Source of the DNA: CAYUZU01 sp964448675
Lineage (GTDB): Bacteria > Planctomycetota > Phycisphaerae > UBA1845 > Fen-1342
DNA length: 64,000 bases
Assembly (NCBI GenBank): GCA_964448675.1
Contig: CAYUZU010000004.1
Span: 213,019-277,018, forward strand
Direction of reading: 5' to 3'
The position numbers were made by a program, and so were the translations under genes. Position 1 is the stretch's first letter. Each line of letters starts with the position of its first letter. Shown here in pieces: positions 49,556 through 60,367 of this stretch. The notes beneath the pieces were generated by a model. That model was not told the origin of the DNA and searched no databases. It was given only the letters and a program-made list of their open reading frames with translations.

Positions 49556-51199
49556 GTGAAGGTTGCGCTGGTTCAGACGAATCCGACCATTGGTGATATC
49601 GAGGGCAACACCGAGCGCGTGCTCGACGGCATGAAGCAGGCCGCAGCGGCCGGCGCGGCGCTGGCGGTCTTCCCGGAGCAGGCCCTGATCGGCTACCCCG
49701 CGAAGGACTTCCTGCTGCGCCACGACGTGATCGACCGAAACCTCGCCGCCCTGCAGCGCGTCGCCGACAGCGCCACCGAGATCGCCGCACTGGTCGGTTT
49801 CGCCGAGCGCACCGAGCAGCGCTTCGGCCGCTCGATCTACAACGCGGCGGCGCTGGTGCACCGCGGGGGCGTGCTCGGCCGCTGGCGCAAGCGGCTGCTG
49901 CCGACCTACGACGTCTTCGACGAGGTGCGCTACTTCGAGCCCGGCACCACGCAGCCGGTGATCGAGTTCAACGGCGTGAAGATCGGCGCCACGGTGTGCG
50001 AGGACATGTGGTCGCGCGAGGAGATGCTTGGCCAGCCGATGTACGCCTGCGACCCGATTCGCGACCTGGCCGCGGCCGGCGCCGACGTGATCTTCAACGT
50101 CTCCGCCTCGCCGTACTTCCTGGACAAGCACGAAATCCGGCTCGGCCTGATGCGCGGCCACGCGCGGAGCAACCGCGTGCCGCTGCTGTTCGTGAACCAG
50201 GTCGGCGGCAACGACGAGCTGCTGTTTGACGGGGCCAGCAGCGTGGTGAATGCCGGCGGTGAGCTTGTCGGCCTGGCGCGTTCCTTTGACGAGGACATGC
50301 TGGTGGTCGATCTCGACGACCTCGCCGGCACGCGCAAGGAGGTCTGCCCGTCCGGCATGGCCGCCCTGCACGACGCGCTCGTGATGGGGCTGCGTGACTA
50401 CGTGCACAAGTGCCACTTCAAGCAGGTCACGCTCGGGCTTTCCGGCGGCATCGACTCGGCCATCGTGGCTGCGCTGGCGGCGGCGGCGCTCGGTCCGGAG
50501 AACGTGCACTGCGTCGCGATGCCCAGCCGCTACAGCAGCGATCACAGCATCGCCGATGCCAAGGCCCTGGCGGAAAACCTCGGCACGAAGTTCTCGGTGA
50601 TCGAGATCGAGCCCATGCACGCCGCTTTCGAGCAGCGCATGACCCCACACTTCGACAACCGGCCCGCCGATATCACCGAGGAGAACATCCAGGCCCGCTG
50701 TCGCGGCGTCGTCGTGATGGCGCTTTCGAACAAGTTCGGCAGCCTCGTGCTCACCACCGGCAACAAGAGCGAAGTCGCCGTCGGCTACTGCACGCTGTAC
50801 GGCGACATGGCGGGCGGCCTCGCCGTGATCAGCGACGTTCCCAAGACCATGGTCTATGAACTGGCGCGGTACGTGAACGTGCAGGCCGGCCGCGAGATCA
50901 TCCCCGAGAACATCCTCACGAAGCCCCCTTCGGCCGAGCTCAAGCCCGGCCAGGTCGACCAGGACTCCCTGCCGCCGTACGACATCCTCGACCAGATCGT
51001 CGAGCGCTACGAGGTCCGCCTGGAGAGCGTCGCCGAGATCGTCGCCGCCGGCTTTGACGAGCAGGTCGTGCGCGACGTGATTCGCAAGGTGCAGACCAGC
51101 GAATACAAGCGGCAGCAGGCGGCCCTGGGCCTGAAGGTCACGTCGCGGGCGTTCGGTTTCGGACGCCGAATGCCCATCGCCGCCCGCCATCCGCGGTAA
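49556..51199 (+). CDS. nadE: Glutamine-dependent NAD+ synthetase
   Basis: A 547-residue two-domain enzyme for the last step of NAD+ synthesis. The N-terminal nitrilase-type glutaminase (about 1-260) has the catalytic Glu in VFPEQALIGYP (about 41), Lys in RWRKRLLP (about 111) and Cys in ATVCEDMW (about 148). The C-terminal ATP-dependent synthetase has the PP-loop LSGGIDSAI (about 296) and TTGNKSEVAVGYCTLYGDM. Ammonia made in the first domain should tunnel to the second. The start is GTG with GAGG seven bases upstream. It follows a terminator, so it starts a new unit. Confidence 0.95.
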   Translation: MKVALVQTNPTIGDIEGNTERVLDGMKQAAAAGAALAVFPEQALIGYPAKDFLLRHDVIDRNLAALQRVADSATEIAALVGFAERTEQRFGRSIYNAAALVHRGGVLGRWRKRLLPTYDVFDEVRYFEPGTTQPVIEFNGVKIGATVCEDMWSREEMLGQPMYACDPIRDLAAAGADVIFNVSASPYFLDKHEIRLGLMRGHARSNRVPLLFVNQVGGNDELLFDGASSVVNAGGELVGLARSFDEDMLVVDLDDLAGTRKEVCPSGMAALHDALVMGLRDYVHKCHFKQVTLGLSGGIDSAIVAALAAAALGPENVHCVAMPSRYSSDHSIADAKALAENLGTKFSVIEIEPMHAAFEQRMTPHFDNRPADITEENIQARCRGVVVMALSNKFGSLVLTTGNKSEVAVGYCTLYGDMAGGLAVISDVPKTMVYELARYVNVQAGREIIPENILTKPPSAELKPGQVDQDSLPPYDILDQIVERYEVRLESVAEIVAAGFDEQVVRDVIRKVQTSEYKRQQAALGLKVTSRAFGFGRRMPIAARHPR

Positions 51200-51270
51200 T
51201 CGCCGCCAGAAAATCGGACTTTCCGCAGCCGGCGGCGGGATCTTGCGATCGATTACCCGCGGCCGCCGCT

Positions 51271-51276
51271 TATAAT
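51271..51276 (+). promoter_or_regulatory. -10 element for the propeller/NlpC operon
   Basis: A perfect TATAAT lies about 115 bp before the chosen ATG. The expected -35 position (ATCGAT at 17 bp) is poor; TTGCGA lies too far away, at 22 bp. Confidence 0.45.
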
Positions 51277-51389
51277 GGCTCACTGGCGGGGGATGGTTGA
51301 ACGTGCCGACCAGGTACGGCGCGGCAGGCGTCCGCACGCAGGCCCGACCGTTACTACTGCTGCGGCATGCGCTGGACAGGAAGCATGGG

Positions 51390-52379
51390 ATGAAGGTCTC
51401 TCCGTACCGGGTTGTCATTGGTCTGATGTTGTGGTTGCTGCCGGCTGCGCTGAGCGCCGCCGACGTCGACGTGGTTGAGGTGGCGGAGCCGTCCGCCGGC
51501 GCGGCGGGGCAGGTCATCGTGGGCGGGTCCTGGGGCACCGCGCCGGGCACCTTCGGCAAGGTTGACGAAGCCTCGCGACCCGGGCCGATGGACTTCGCGG
51601 TGCAGGGCGATTCGCTCCATGTGCTCGACCCGGTCAACCGCCGGGTGCAGGTGTTCGGCCTGGACGGCACGCTGGAACGCGTGATCGACATTGGCACTGC
51701 GACGGCGGACTTCATTGCGGTGGGTGATGATGGCCGGATCGCCGTCCTGGATGCATTCAACGACCGTGAGCTGCGCGTCTTCGCGCCGGAGGGGGCGCTG
51801 CTGGCGACGGCGCGCCTGCCGGCGGCGTTGCGGCTGCCGTCGGCGGTCTTCGTGCAGGAAGATCAGTTCCTCGTCGAGGAACGTCACAGCCGGGTCCATG
51901 CGTTGCGGATCGAGTCCGGGCGACACGGCGCCGCCGCGCGGCTTGTCGGCACGCAGTCCGGCCGACCGCGTGCGGAGCAGGCCGGTACGATGCACGCGGC
52001 GAAGCGCGGGGCGCGCGAAGTTGTCCTCGGGCAGTCCGAGGGCGATGGTGCGCAGCAGCAGCACCGCGTGCGTTTCCCGCGGCCGATCCGTTCGATCGTC
52101 GCGCTGGAGTCGGACGGCGCCGGCCACACGTACCTGGCGGCCGCGTGCTGGCAGGCCCCCGACGAACACCGCGTGGCGGACCTGGTTGTGGCGAAGCTCA
52201 CGACAGCGGGCGAGGTTGCCGGCACGCTGACCGTGCCGGACCAGTACGTCACCGATCACTACCGCAAGCTGCTGGTGACGCCCGAGGGCGACGTCGTGCA
52301 GATGCAGACCGACGAGGCGGGGGTCCGCTTTGTACGCTGGGCCCTTCCGGCACCGGGTCAGGAAGGGGGTGCGCGATGA
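51390..52379 (+). CDS. Secreted beta-propeller-like protein
   Basis: A 329-residue protein with a clear signal peptide (MKVSPYRVVIGLMLWLLPAA, cut near ALSAAD). The mature part looks like an NHL/six-bladed propeller, with repeats such as DFAVQGDSLHVLDPVNRRVQVF, DFIAVGDDGRIAVLDAFNDRELRVF and ALESDGAGHTYLA. I set the start at the ATG because AGGAAG precedes it and it opens the signal peptide; an upstream TTG ORF would bury the signal. The stop overlaps the NlpC/P60 gene (ATGA), so the two are co-translated. Confidence 0.78.
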   Translation: MKVSPYRVVIGLMLWLLPAALSAADVDVVEVAEPSAGAAGQVIVGGSWGTAPGTFGKVDEASRPGPMDFAVQGDSLHVLDPVNRRVQVFGLDGTLERVIDIGTATADFIAVGDDGRIAVLDAFNDRELRVFAPEGALLATARLPAALRLPSAVFVQEDQFLVEERHSRVHALRIESGRHGAAARLVGTQSGRPRAEQAGTMHAAKRGAREVVLGQSEGDGAQQQHRVRFPRPIRSIVALESDGAGHTYLAAACWQAPDEHRVADLVVAKLTTAGEVAGTLTVPDQYVTDHYRKLLVTPEGDVVQMQTDEAGVRFVRWALPAPGQEGGAR

Positions 52380-55300
52380 GAGCCTCCCGCCTGATGCCGC
52401 TGGTATTGCTGACCGTCATCGCCGCCGAGAGCGTCGTGGCGCAGGCCCCGCCCAAGACGCGGCAGGACATCGTCCGCCGCGGGGCGACCGCGATCGGCTC
52501 GCCCTACGTGTGGGGCGGCGGCAACTGGGACCCGAATGACCGTGGTTTTGGCGGGGCGGACTGCTCGGGCTTCGTGAGCAAGTGCTGGTCGATTCCGCAG
52601 TGGACGCCGACGCGGGTCAACCTGCACGGCCCGTCGACGTACCACTACATCCAGACGCCCGGCTCCGACTGGTACGAGGTGGATCGGGCGGACATGCTGT
52701 ATGGCGACGCCATCGTCTACCGCTACAACAACAATCAGAGCGGCCACACGTACCTGTACCTCGCGGGCGATGGCTGGGGTGAGCACGAGGTGTACGAGGC
52801 CCGCGGCACGGCCTACGGCATCGTGCACCGCTGGCGGACCGCGTACAGCGATGCGGACGTGACCAAGGGCATCCGCTGCGCCAACCTGATCGAGAACGTG
52901 GGCGTCACCGAGCACATCGTCGAAGCCGATGACGGGGCACCGGCCTACGTCGATGTCGGCATGACCGGCGATTCCACCGCCGACAGCTATGCGCCGGGCT
53001 GCACGGAGGGCGCATGCCGCTACCACCTGGTCACCGCCCAGCGGAACGAGAGCTGCACTTTCCGGCCGACGCTGCCCGAGGCCGGCTGGTATCGCATCTA
53101 CGTCACCTGCAACGAGGCCAGCCCCAACGTGCATGACGTCGGGGTGACGGTGCTGCACGCGGGACGCGACACGCGGTACCTGTGGGACCAGGCCGATCCG
53201 GCGACGCTGAACCGCTGGCACAACATCGGCGACACGAGCTTTTACTTCGAGGCGGGCAGCAGCGGTGCGGTCGTCTGGGATGATTATGACGCCTGGCCGA
53301 CGACCGGCGATCACGTTTTTCGTGGCGACGCGACCAAGTTCGTGCTCGACAACCGCGTGGTCGTCGATGGCGTCGGTGGCGCGCCGGGCACGTTCGCTTC
53401 GATCAACGCCGCCGTCGTCTGGCTGCGTGCGCGTGCTTCTGAAGAGCCTGACGTAATTAACATCACCTGCGACACGCTGGTCGAGCCTGCCTGCATCGAG
53501 TTGGACATGCTCGACGACGTGACCATCGAGGGCGACGCCGATGGCAACGGCGTGCCGGCCACGATCGTGGTCAATCCGAGCACGCCCGATGACTTCGCCG
53601 AGCCGTGCGGCCTGTACCTCGACGTGCCGATCGGGCACCACTACACGCTGCGCGATCTCACGCTGATCCCGGCGTTCGTTGCGGCGGGGCATGTGACCGG
53701 TGCGTATGGCCTCGTGTGTGACGAGCAGAACCCGACGGGTGAGGCCAGCGGCATCCGCATCACGCTCGACAACGTCACCGTCGCCGGCAGCCTGGCGGGC
53801 AACGTGCCGACCCACCCGGACAGCGACACGCGCGATGCGGCCACGATGTTCGGCGGCGTCGGGGTCGAAGCGGACGGCGCCCTGCTGCAACGCGGTGCCG
53901 AATGGGCCGGTGACGAGGCGTGCCGGCAGACCGTGACCGCAACAAACCTGACCATTACGCACAGTGCGACGGCCGGCGTTGTGCTCACCTCGGCCTACAC
54001 GGCGTGGGAGATTCCCGGCGGGCTGCGTCTGACCTGCAACAATGGCGTGGGGCTGCGGTCCTTCCGGGCCGAGCAGAACACGCTGCGCATCGATGCGACC
54101 GCCGGTGCGGCGAATCGGATTGCAGGAAACCTCGCTGGCGGCCTGCTCATTACCGGCGGCGCAGTGTCGATCGACATCGCCAATTGTGAGATTGCCGGCA
54201 ACAGCGGGGATTCGGTCGGTGGTCTGCGGATCGAGGAGACCGCTGCGGCCGTGCGCAACTGCCTCATCGCGGAGAACACGACCAGCGGCGGCGGCGCGGC
54301 AGTGCTCATCGTCGACGGCAACCTGACGATCGACAACTGCACATTGGCGCATAACACGGCGGCTGCCGGCGGCGGCGCGATCTTCAACTGGTCGAGTGAC
54401 GTCTGGTTGGCGAACTCGATCGTCTGGGGCAACGGCCCGAGCCCGATTGCCGGTGACGTGTCGGCCAGCTACTGCGCGATCGAGGGTGGCCACGCCGGCG
54501 TTGGCAACATCGACGCCGACCCGGCCTTTGCCGACCCCGCACAAGGCGATTACCACCTGCGTCGAGTTTCTCCGTGCATCAACGAGGCGGACCCGCACTA
54601 CTTGCCGCAGCCCGGCGCGACCGATGTCGATGGCCAGCCGCGGGTGCAGGCCGCCTTCCTCGACATGGGTGCTGACGAGACGGCCTTCTGGGACGGCGAT
54701 GCCGACCACGACGGTGATGTCGACGGGACCGACTTCGCTGCGCTGGCGGATTGCCTGGCCGGCCCGGCGCAGGCACCAGGCGCCGGCGCGACTTGCCTCG
54801 CCGCGCTTGATTACGACGACGACGGCGACATCGACCTGTTCGACGCCGCGCACTTCCACCTGCGGGCCGCCGCGGGGCTGTCCGTGCCCGACATTGTGCT
54901 CGAAGTGCGTGATGCTGGCGGGTCGCTGCTGCCGCCGCCGGCGTACGACGAGGTCGGTGACTGGCTCAACAGCACGGCCAAGAGCACGCTGCCCGAACTC
55001 GTCGGCACCGGCAGTCGCTTCATCATGTACGATCTGCCCAACAGCGGCAGCGACCACGCGACGTTCGTGCCCACGATAGCGGTCGGGGGCCTGTACGAGG
55101 TGTTCGTCACCTGGGGCACCGGCGCGAACTGCTTCGATGCACAGTACACCGTCGAGCACGCTGATGGTACGACCGTGCTGCTGGTCGATCAGATTCCGGA
55201 GGGCGTCACCGGCGCGAATGCGAACACGTGGGTGTCACTCGGGCAGTACCGCTTCGTCGCGGGGCAGAACGCCGGCCTGGGGGCGGTGAACGTGTCCGAG

Positions 55301-55387
55301 GTCACCGTCAGTGGCAAGCCGCACCCCGGCTGGAACCAGCGTGTCTACGCTGACGCGGCCAGGTGGGTCTATGTCGGCACACCCTGA
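52376..55387 (+). CDS. Secreted NlpC/P60-golvesin-beta-helix-dockerin mosaic protein
   Basis: A 1003-residue secreted protein. Order: signal peptide (about 1-23); NlpC/P60 peptidase domain (about 30-170) with the catalytic Cys in GADCSGFVSKCW and His in SGHTYLYL; a golvesin-like beta domain (about 180-320, HIVEADDG to VVWDDYDAW); a right-handed beta-helix (about 325-760); a dockerin-like pair of calcium loops (DGDADHDGDVDGTDFAALAD and YDDDGDIDLFDAAHF, about 775-835); and a second golvesin-like domain at the end. NlpC/P60 enzymes cut peptidoglycan stem peptides. The ATG overlaps the propeller gene and has AGGAAGGGGG upstream. The 3' end overlaps the convergent GH109 gene by 19 bp. Confidence 0.85.
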   Translation: MRASRLMPLVLLTVIAAESVVAQAPPKTRQDIVRRGATAIGSPYVWGGGNWDPNDRGFGGADCSGFVSKCWSIPQWTPTRVNLHGPSTYHYIQTPGSDWYEVDRADMLYGDAIVYRYNNNQSGHTYLYLAGDGWGEHEVYEARGTAYGIVHRWRTAYSDADVTKGIRCANLIENVGVTEHIVEADDGAPAYVDVGMTGDSTADSYAPGCTEGACRYHLVTAQRNESCTFRPTLPEAGWYRIYVTCNEASPNVHDVGVTVLHAGRDTRYLWDQADPATLNRWHNIGDTSFYFEAGSSGAVVWDDYDAWPTTGDHVFRGDATKFVLDNRVVVDGVGGAPGTFASINAAVVWLRARASEEPDVINITCDTLVEPACIELDMLDDVTIEGDADGNGVPATIVVNPSTPDDFAEPCGLYLDVPIGHHYTLRDLTLIPAFVAAGHVTGAYGLVCDEQNPTGEASGIRITLDNVTVAGSLAGNVPTHPDSDTRDAATMFGGVGVEADGALLQRGAEWAGDEACRQTVTATNLTITHSATAGVVLTSAYTAWEIPGGLRLTCNNGVGLRSFRAEQNTLRIDATAGAANRIAGNLAGGLLITGGAVSIDIANCEIAGNSGDSVGGLRIEETAAAVRNCLIAENTTSGGGAAVLIVDGNLTIDNCTLAHNTAAAGGGAIFNWSSDVWLANSIVWGNGPSPIAGDVSASYCAIEGGHAGVGNIDADPAFADPAQGDYHLRRVSPCINEADPHYLPQPGATDVDGQPRVQAAFLDMGADETAFWDGDADHDGDVDGTDFAALADCLAGPAQAPGAGATCLAALDYDDDGDIDLFDAAHFHLRAAAGLSVPDIVLEVRDAGGSLLPPPAYDEVGDWLNSTAKSTLPELVGTGSRFIMYDLPNSGSDHATFVPTIAVGGLYEVFVTWGTGANCFDAQYTVEHADGTTVLLVDQIPEGVTGANANTWVSLGQYRFVAGQNAGLGAVNVSEVTVSGKPHPGWNQRVYADAARWVYVGTP

Positions 55388-56811
55388 GCCCCGCCGCGGA
55401 CCGCGGTATCCAATGACGCCCGCGCGACGATGCCCAGCGGGGGGCGCGACTTCCATTGGCCGCGCGTGAAATCCGGGATGTCGACCGGCCGGCTGCGGTT
55501 GGCCACCGAGTATTCGGTGCATTCGCTGATCACGCTCCACGCCGCCGCGTCGTAGACGTCCATATCCGTCGGCTGACCCGTGCGCAGGCAGTGAATCAAC
55601 CGGTAATTCTCGAGGAAGTCCATGCCGCCGTGGCCGCCGCTGATCTGGCGGATTTCCTCCGATTGCCACAGCGGGTGTTCGAACTCGGCGTACTTGTCGA
55701 GTGTTTCCCACTGGTGGCCCGGACTGCGGCCCTCGATGTGGACCCGCTCGGGCCACTTCTCGAAGATGCCGCGCGTTCCCTGCACGACGTGCAGCCGGCT
55801 GTACGGCCGCGGCAGGTTCGTATCGTGCACGAGGTAGATGGTCTTGCCGTGCACCGTCTGGATCAGCGCCAGGTTCACGTCACCGAGAACGTACTTCTCG
55901 CGGCGGCGCGGATCGTCGGGCGCCAGGCGCTCCTGCTGCCAATCCTGCAGGCCACGCGACGGGCTGCTCATCGACACGAGGTGGTCGAAACGGTCGCCGC
56001 GGTTGATGTTCATGCACTGCGCGACGGGCCCCAGGCCGTGCGTCGGGTAGAGGTTCCCGTTGCGCGTCATCGAGTGGTCACGCCGCCAGAGCCCCTCGCT
56101 GTCGCGCGCGAACTTCACCGCGCGCAGGTCGTGGAGGTAGCCACCCTCGGCGTGCACGATCTCCCCCAGCAACCCGCGCCGCACCATGTTCAAGGACATC
56201 AGCTCCGCCCGGCCGTAGCACGCATTCTCCATCATCACGCAATGCCGGCGCGTGCGCTCCGCCGCCTCGACCAGTTGCCAGCAGCCGTCGATCGTCACTG
56301 CGGCGGGCACCTCTGTCGCGGCGTGCTTGCCGTTTTCCATGGCCGCCACACACACCGGCACGTGCCAGCGCCACGGCGTGGCCGTGAAGACCAGATCGAG
56401 GTCCTCCGCGGCGCACAGCCGCTCGAAGTCGCGCTCGCCACGTGTGTACAGTGTCGGCGGCGCCTGGCCGGCCTCGGTGACCAAACGCTGCGCCCGCCGC
56501 GCGTGTTCTTCGCGGATGTCACAGATCGCGCGGATCTCGACCCCCTCGAGCCGCAGCAGCGTCCGCACGTGATGCGTCCCCATGTTCCCCACGCCCACGA
56601 ACCCGATCCGCACCCGCTCGAGCGGGTCGGCGGCAAAGCGCCCCGGCGCCGCAGGGCCGAGCTTGCGCCGCGCCCGGGCCTGCCCGGTCGCACAGCCCGA
56701 TAATCCTACGCCGCCCAGCGCCGCTCCGACCCCGGCCAGGGCGCTGATCTTGATGAAGTCCCGACGATCGGTCGCAGGTGCGCTCGGAGACGGCGGCTCG
56801 TGGTGCGGCAT
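55369..56811 (-). CDS. GH109-type NAD-dependent glycosidase, TAT-exported
   Basis: A 480-residue Gfo/Idh/MocA-fold protein of the GH109 type, whose characterised members are alpha-N-acetylgalactosaminidases that use NAD+ in a redox-assisted mechanism. A TAT signal (TDRRDFIKISALAGVGAALG) is followed by a Cys in LSGCATG. The Rossmann fold has RIGFVGVGNMGTHH. Family blocks are EVPAAVTIDGCWQLVE, MMENACYGRAELMSLNMV, HAEGGYLHDLR, YPTHGLGPVAQCMNINRGDR and RPYSRLHVVQGT. Export and a Cys after the signal suggest a periplasmic, possibly lipid-anchored enzyme acting on GalNAc-containing glycans. AAGGAAAG precedes the ATG. Confidence 0.9.
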   Translation of the reverse strand: MPHHEPPSPSAPATDRRDFIKISALAGVGAALGGVGLSGCATGQARARRKLGPAAPGRFAADPLERVRIGFVGVGNMGTHHVRTLLRLEGVEIRAICDIREEHARRAQRLVTEAGQAPPTLYTRGERDFERLCAAEDLDLVFTATPWRWHVPVCVAAMENGKHAATEVPAAVTIDGCWQLVEAAERTRRHCVMMENACYGRAELMSLNMVRRGLLGEIVHAEGGYLHDLRAVKFARDSEGLWRRDHSMTRNGNLYPTHGLGPVAQCMNINRGDRFDHLVSMSSPSRGLQDWQQERLAPDDPRRREKYVLGDVNLALIQTVHGKTIYLVHDTNLPRPYSRLHVVQGTRGIFEKWPERVHIEGRSPGHQWETLDKYAEFEHPLWQSEEIRQISGGHGGMDFLENYRLIHCLRTGQPTDMDVYDAAAWSVISECTEYSVANRSRPVDIPDFTRGQWKSRPPLGIVARASLDTAVRGGAQGVPT

Positions 56812-56970
56812 GGCGGCTTTCCTTGCTCGGGTGGTGGCGATCGGCGGGCCCGGCGCCCGGCGCGACGCGTGTCATGTTACCACGCCGCCACGCCTCGTTG
56901 CCCCGCCGGGATCAGCCAGGGTCCGCCGGGGGCCGCGTCGCGGGGGACTACTGTCGCCGCCAAAATGCTT

Positions 56971-56976
56971 TATAAT
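56971..56976 (+). promoter_or_regulatory. -10 element for lepA
   Basis: A perfect TATAAT in the AT-rich patch AAAATGCTTTATAAT, 115 bp before the lepA ATG. No good -35 at 16-18 bp. Confidence 0.45.
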
Positions 56977-57091
56977 CCCCGTTTCGCCGCCGACCGCCGG
57001 GCCCACTGCCGCGGGCGGCTCGCTCGGGCCTCGTGTCGCCGGCGGGTGACGGGAGGGTCGCGGCCCCTAAAAGGCACTATCGAAACGACTT

Positions 57092-58888
<1,797 letters not shown>

Positions 58889-58930
58889 CGTGCCGACGCG
58901 CGAATGTGGGCTTGCGTGGCGGCGCGATCC

Positions 58931-59143
58931 TCAAGATGACCGGACGGTCTTGTAGATGATCATGGCCACGAATGTTGCCACAAACGCGATGAGAAAGCGG
59001 ATGTACGGCAGTGGAAGCAGCAACAGGGCGGCGATGCACAGCAACGCCGAGACGCCCAACCACAGCAGAAACGACTGGTTGTCGTGATCCGCGATCTTCC
59101 CCATCACGAAGCAAACACCGGCACCAAACAACAACTCGAGCAC
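58931..59143 (-). CDS. Small membrane protein
   Basis: A 70-residue protein with about three hydrophobic segments (VLELLFGAGVCFVMG, FLLWLGVSALLCIAALLLL, FLIAFVATFVAMIIY). The GTG start has an excellent GGGAGG site six bases upstream; an upstream ATG at 59191 lacks one. It lies just downstream of the displaced RHS fragment on the same strand and converges on lepA. No family was recognised. Confidence 0.6.
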   Translation of the reverse strand: MLELLFGAGVCFVMGKIADHDNQSFLLWLGVSALLCIAALLLLPLPYIRFLIAFVATFVAMIIYKTVRSS

Positions 59144-59236
59144 GCAGCACCTCCCGCTACCCGTTCCCCCTGCCTCTTGCCACGATCGCAACTCGCCGAC
59201 CTGCTACCTGGTCGCCGCGCAGCACCATCTTCGGCT

Positions 59237-59521
59237 GGTGGCACTGTCATGCCGAACGATCCCGGTGGCACCTCACGCGTGCCATCCAGCCACGCCGCCG
59301 GCAGTGCCACGCGCCACCTGCTCGACCAGGTTGCCGTCCTCGTCATAGCGCAACCCCTGGGCGGCATCCAGAGACACCGTCGCCAGGCGGTGATACTGGT
59401 TCAGCTCGTTCGTGAAGTAGTCCCAGTCCAGCTCGTTCACGCGGTCGGCATAGTCGGTCCGGTTGCCGATCGGGTCGTGGCACATCGCTTCCTGTTGACC
59501 CGCGTCCCCGACAGTGCCACC
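59237..59521. repeat. 12-bp perfect inverted repeats enclosing an RHS fragment
   Basis: GGTGGCACTGTC at the left and its exact complement GACAGTGCCACC at the right bound a 285-bp segment that contains almost all of the displaced YD-repeat fragment. A partial third copy (GGCAGTGCCAC) lies inside near 59,300. No transposase or target-site duplication was identified. Confidence 0.55.
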
Positions 59522-59536
59522 CGGCTCATATCCCAA
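59273..59536 (-). pseudogene. Displaced RHS/YD-repeat fragment
   Basis: About 87 codons reading CHDPIGNRTDYADRVNELDW and RLATVSLDAAQ, then LRYDEDGNLVEQ. These are YD-repeat segments of the kind that lie upstream of the RHS core in an intact gene. Here the piece lies 3' of the RHS core ORF on the same strand, has no start context, and ends within frame after VAGWHA. It is best explained as a remnant of another RHS gene or of tip-swapping recombination. Confidence 0.65.
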
Positions 59537-59539
59537 GTT

Positions 59540-60313
59540 TCACTCGTCCTGATTCTCCACGCTTACACGCCGGACGCGAAACAGCGGCGACCGCACCCAT
59601 CCATCATCACCGACAACCACGATCGCCAGCATCAGATCGACGTCCTGGCCGACAGTAACCACCTTGAGCTCTACCTCCAGCGTACCCACAGACAGACATC
59701 CCTCAGCGCATGACTCACGATGGCGCTCCTTCTGGTCACAAATCAAACAGAACACCTCACGCCATACGTGTTCCGTCTGTACGTGGTGAGAGATTCTGCG
59801 GCAGTGGAGTTCGCACTGTGAGTTCTGGAGCCAATACGATACACGCACCGGACCCGGGATTTCGCCGGCCTCAACATCCACAACACGAACGGGGTCCTCT
59901 GGACTCGCGATCTCCGCGTCGAGCCACGCCAAGCTCTGAACCAGCTGCGCCTCAGAGTGGGACAGCCCTCTCAGGTGGACTAAAGCATAATGCGAATACC
60001 CAGGACTCCCTGCGACCCGGGGGATTGTTCGCAGGATATTGTCCCGAACTATGTCGTCCAGCGTTTCCAGGTTGCGCACGATTCGCGCCACGCGGTGGGC
60101 CGGGTCCTCGCCGGAACTGCGCATGGGCACGATAAGGGTCTGTGTGTCGCCGATGTCATGCAACGGCAGTCGTGAACCCTGTGTCGTGACCACCTCCGAT
60201 ACCGACGGTGCCGCGAACAAGCCACCTGCGACTCCCACCTGAGTTAGGACCACTATGACCGGACTACACAGTACCGCAATCGCCACGTACATAGAGACGC
60301 GCCGGAGCGACAT
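59540..60313 (-). CDS. Hypothetical membrane-anchored protein downstream of RHS tip
   Basis: A protein of about 257 residues with an N-terminal hydrophobic segment (about 5-35, VSMYVAIAVLCSPVIVVLTQ) that is either a signal anchor or an uncleaved signal. The rest shows short beta strands and five Cys residues clustered near 170-205 (SQCELHC, FCLICD, SCAEGC). No family was recognised. It begins 54 bp after the RHS tip ORF, in the place where an immunity gene usually sits, but nothing else shows immunity function. Base composition is less GC-rich than the flanking genes. An ATG eight codons earlier is possible. Confidence 0.55.
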   Translation of the reverse strand: MSLRRVSMYVAIAVLCSPVIVVLTQVGVAGGLFAAPSVSEVVTTQGSRLPLHDIGDTQTLIVPMRSSGEDPAHRVARIVRNLETLDDIVRDNILRTIPRVAGSPGYSHYALVHLRGLSHSEAQLVQSLAWLDAEIASPEDPVRVVDVEAGEIPGPVRVSYWLQNSQCELHCRRISHHVQTEHVWREVFCLICDQKERHRESCAEGCLSVGTLEVELKVVTVGQDVDLMLAIVVVGDDGWVRSPLFRVRRVSVENQDE

Positions 60314-60367
60314 ATCATCACCGTCCTTCATCAGCATTGCGCTCGCTAACCGGGGCCCCTTGCAAAC

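Noticed and set aside
59237..59521. Insertion sequence
   Set aside because: Only 285 bp, no transposase and no target-site duplication that I could see. Reported only as an inverted-repeat structure.
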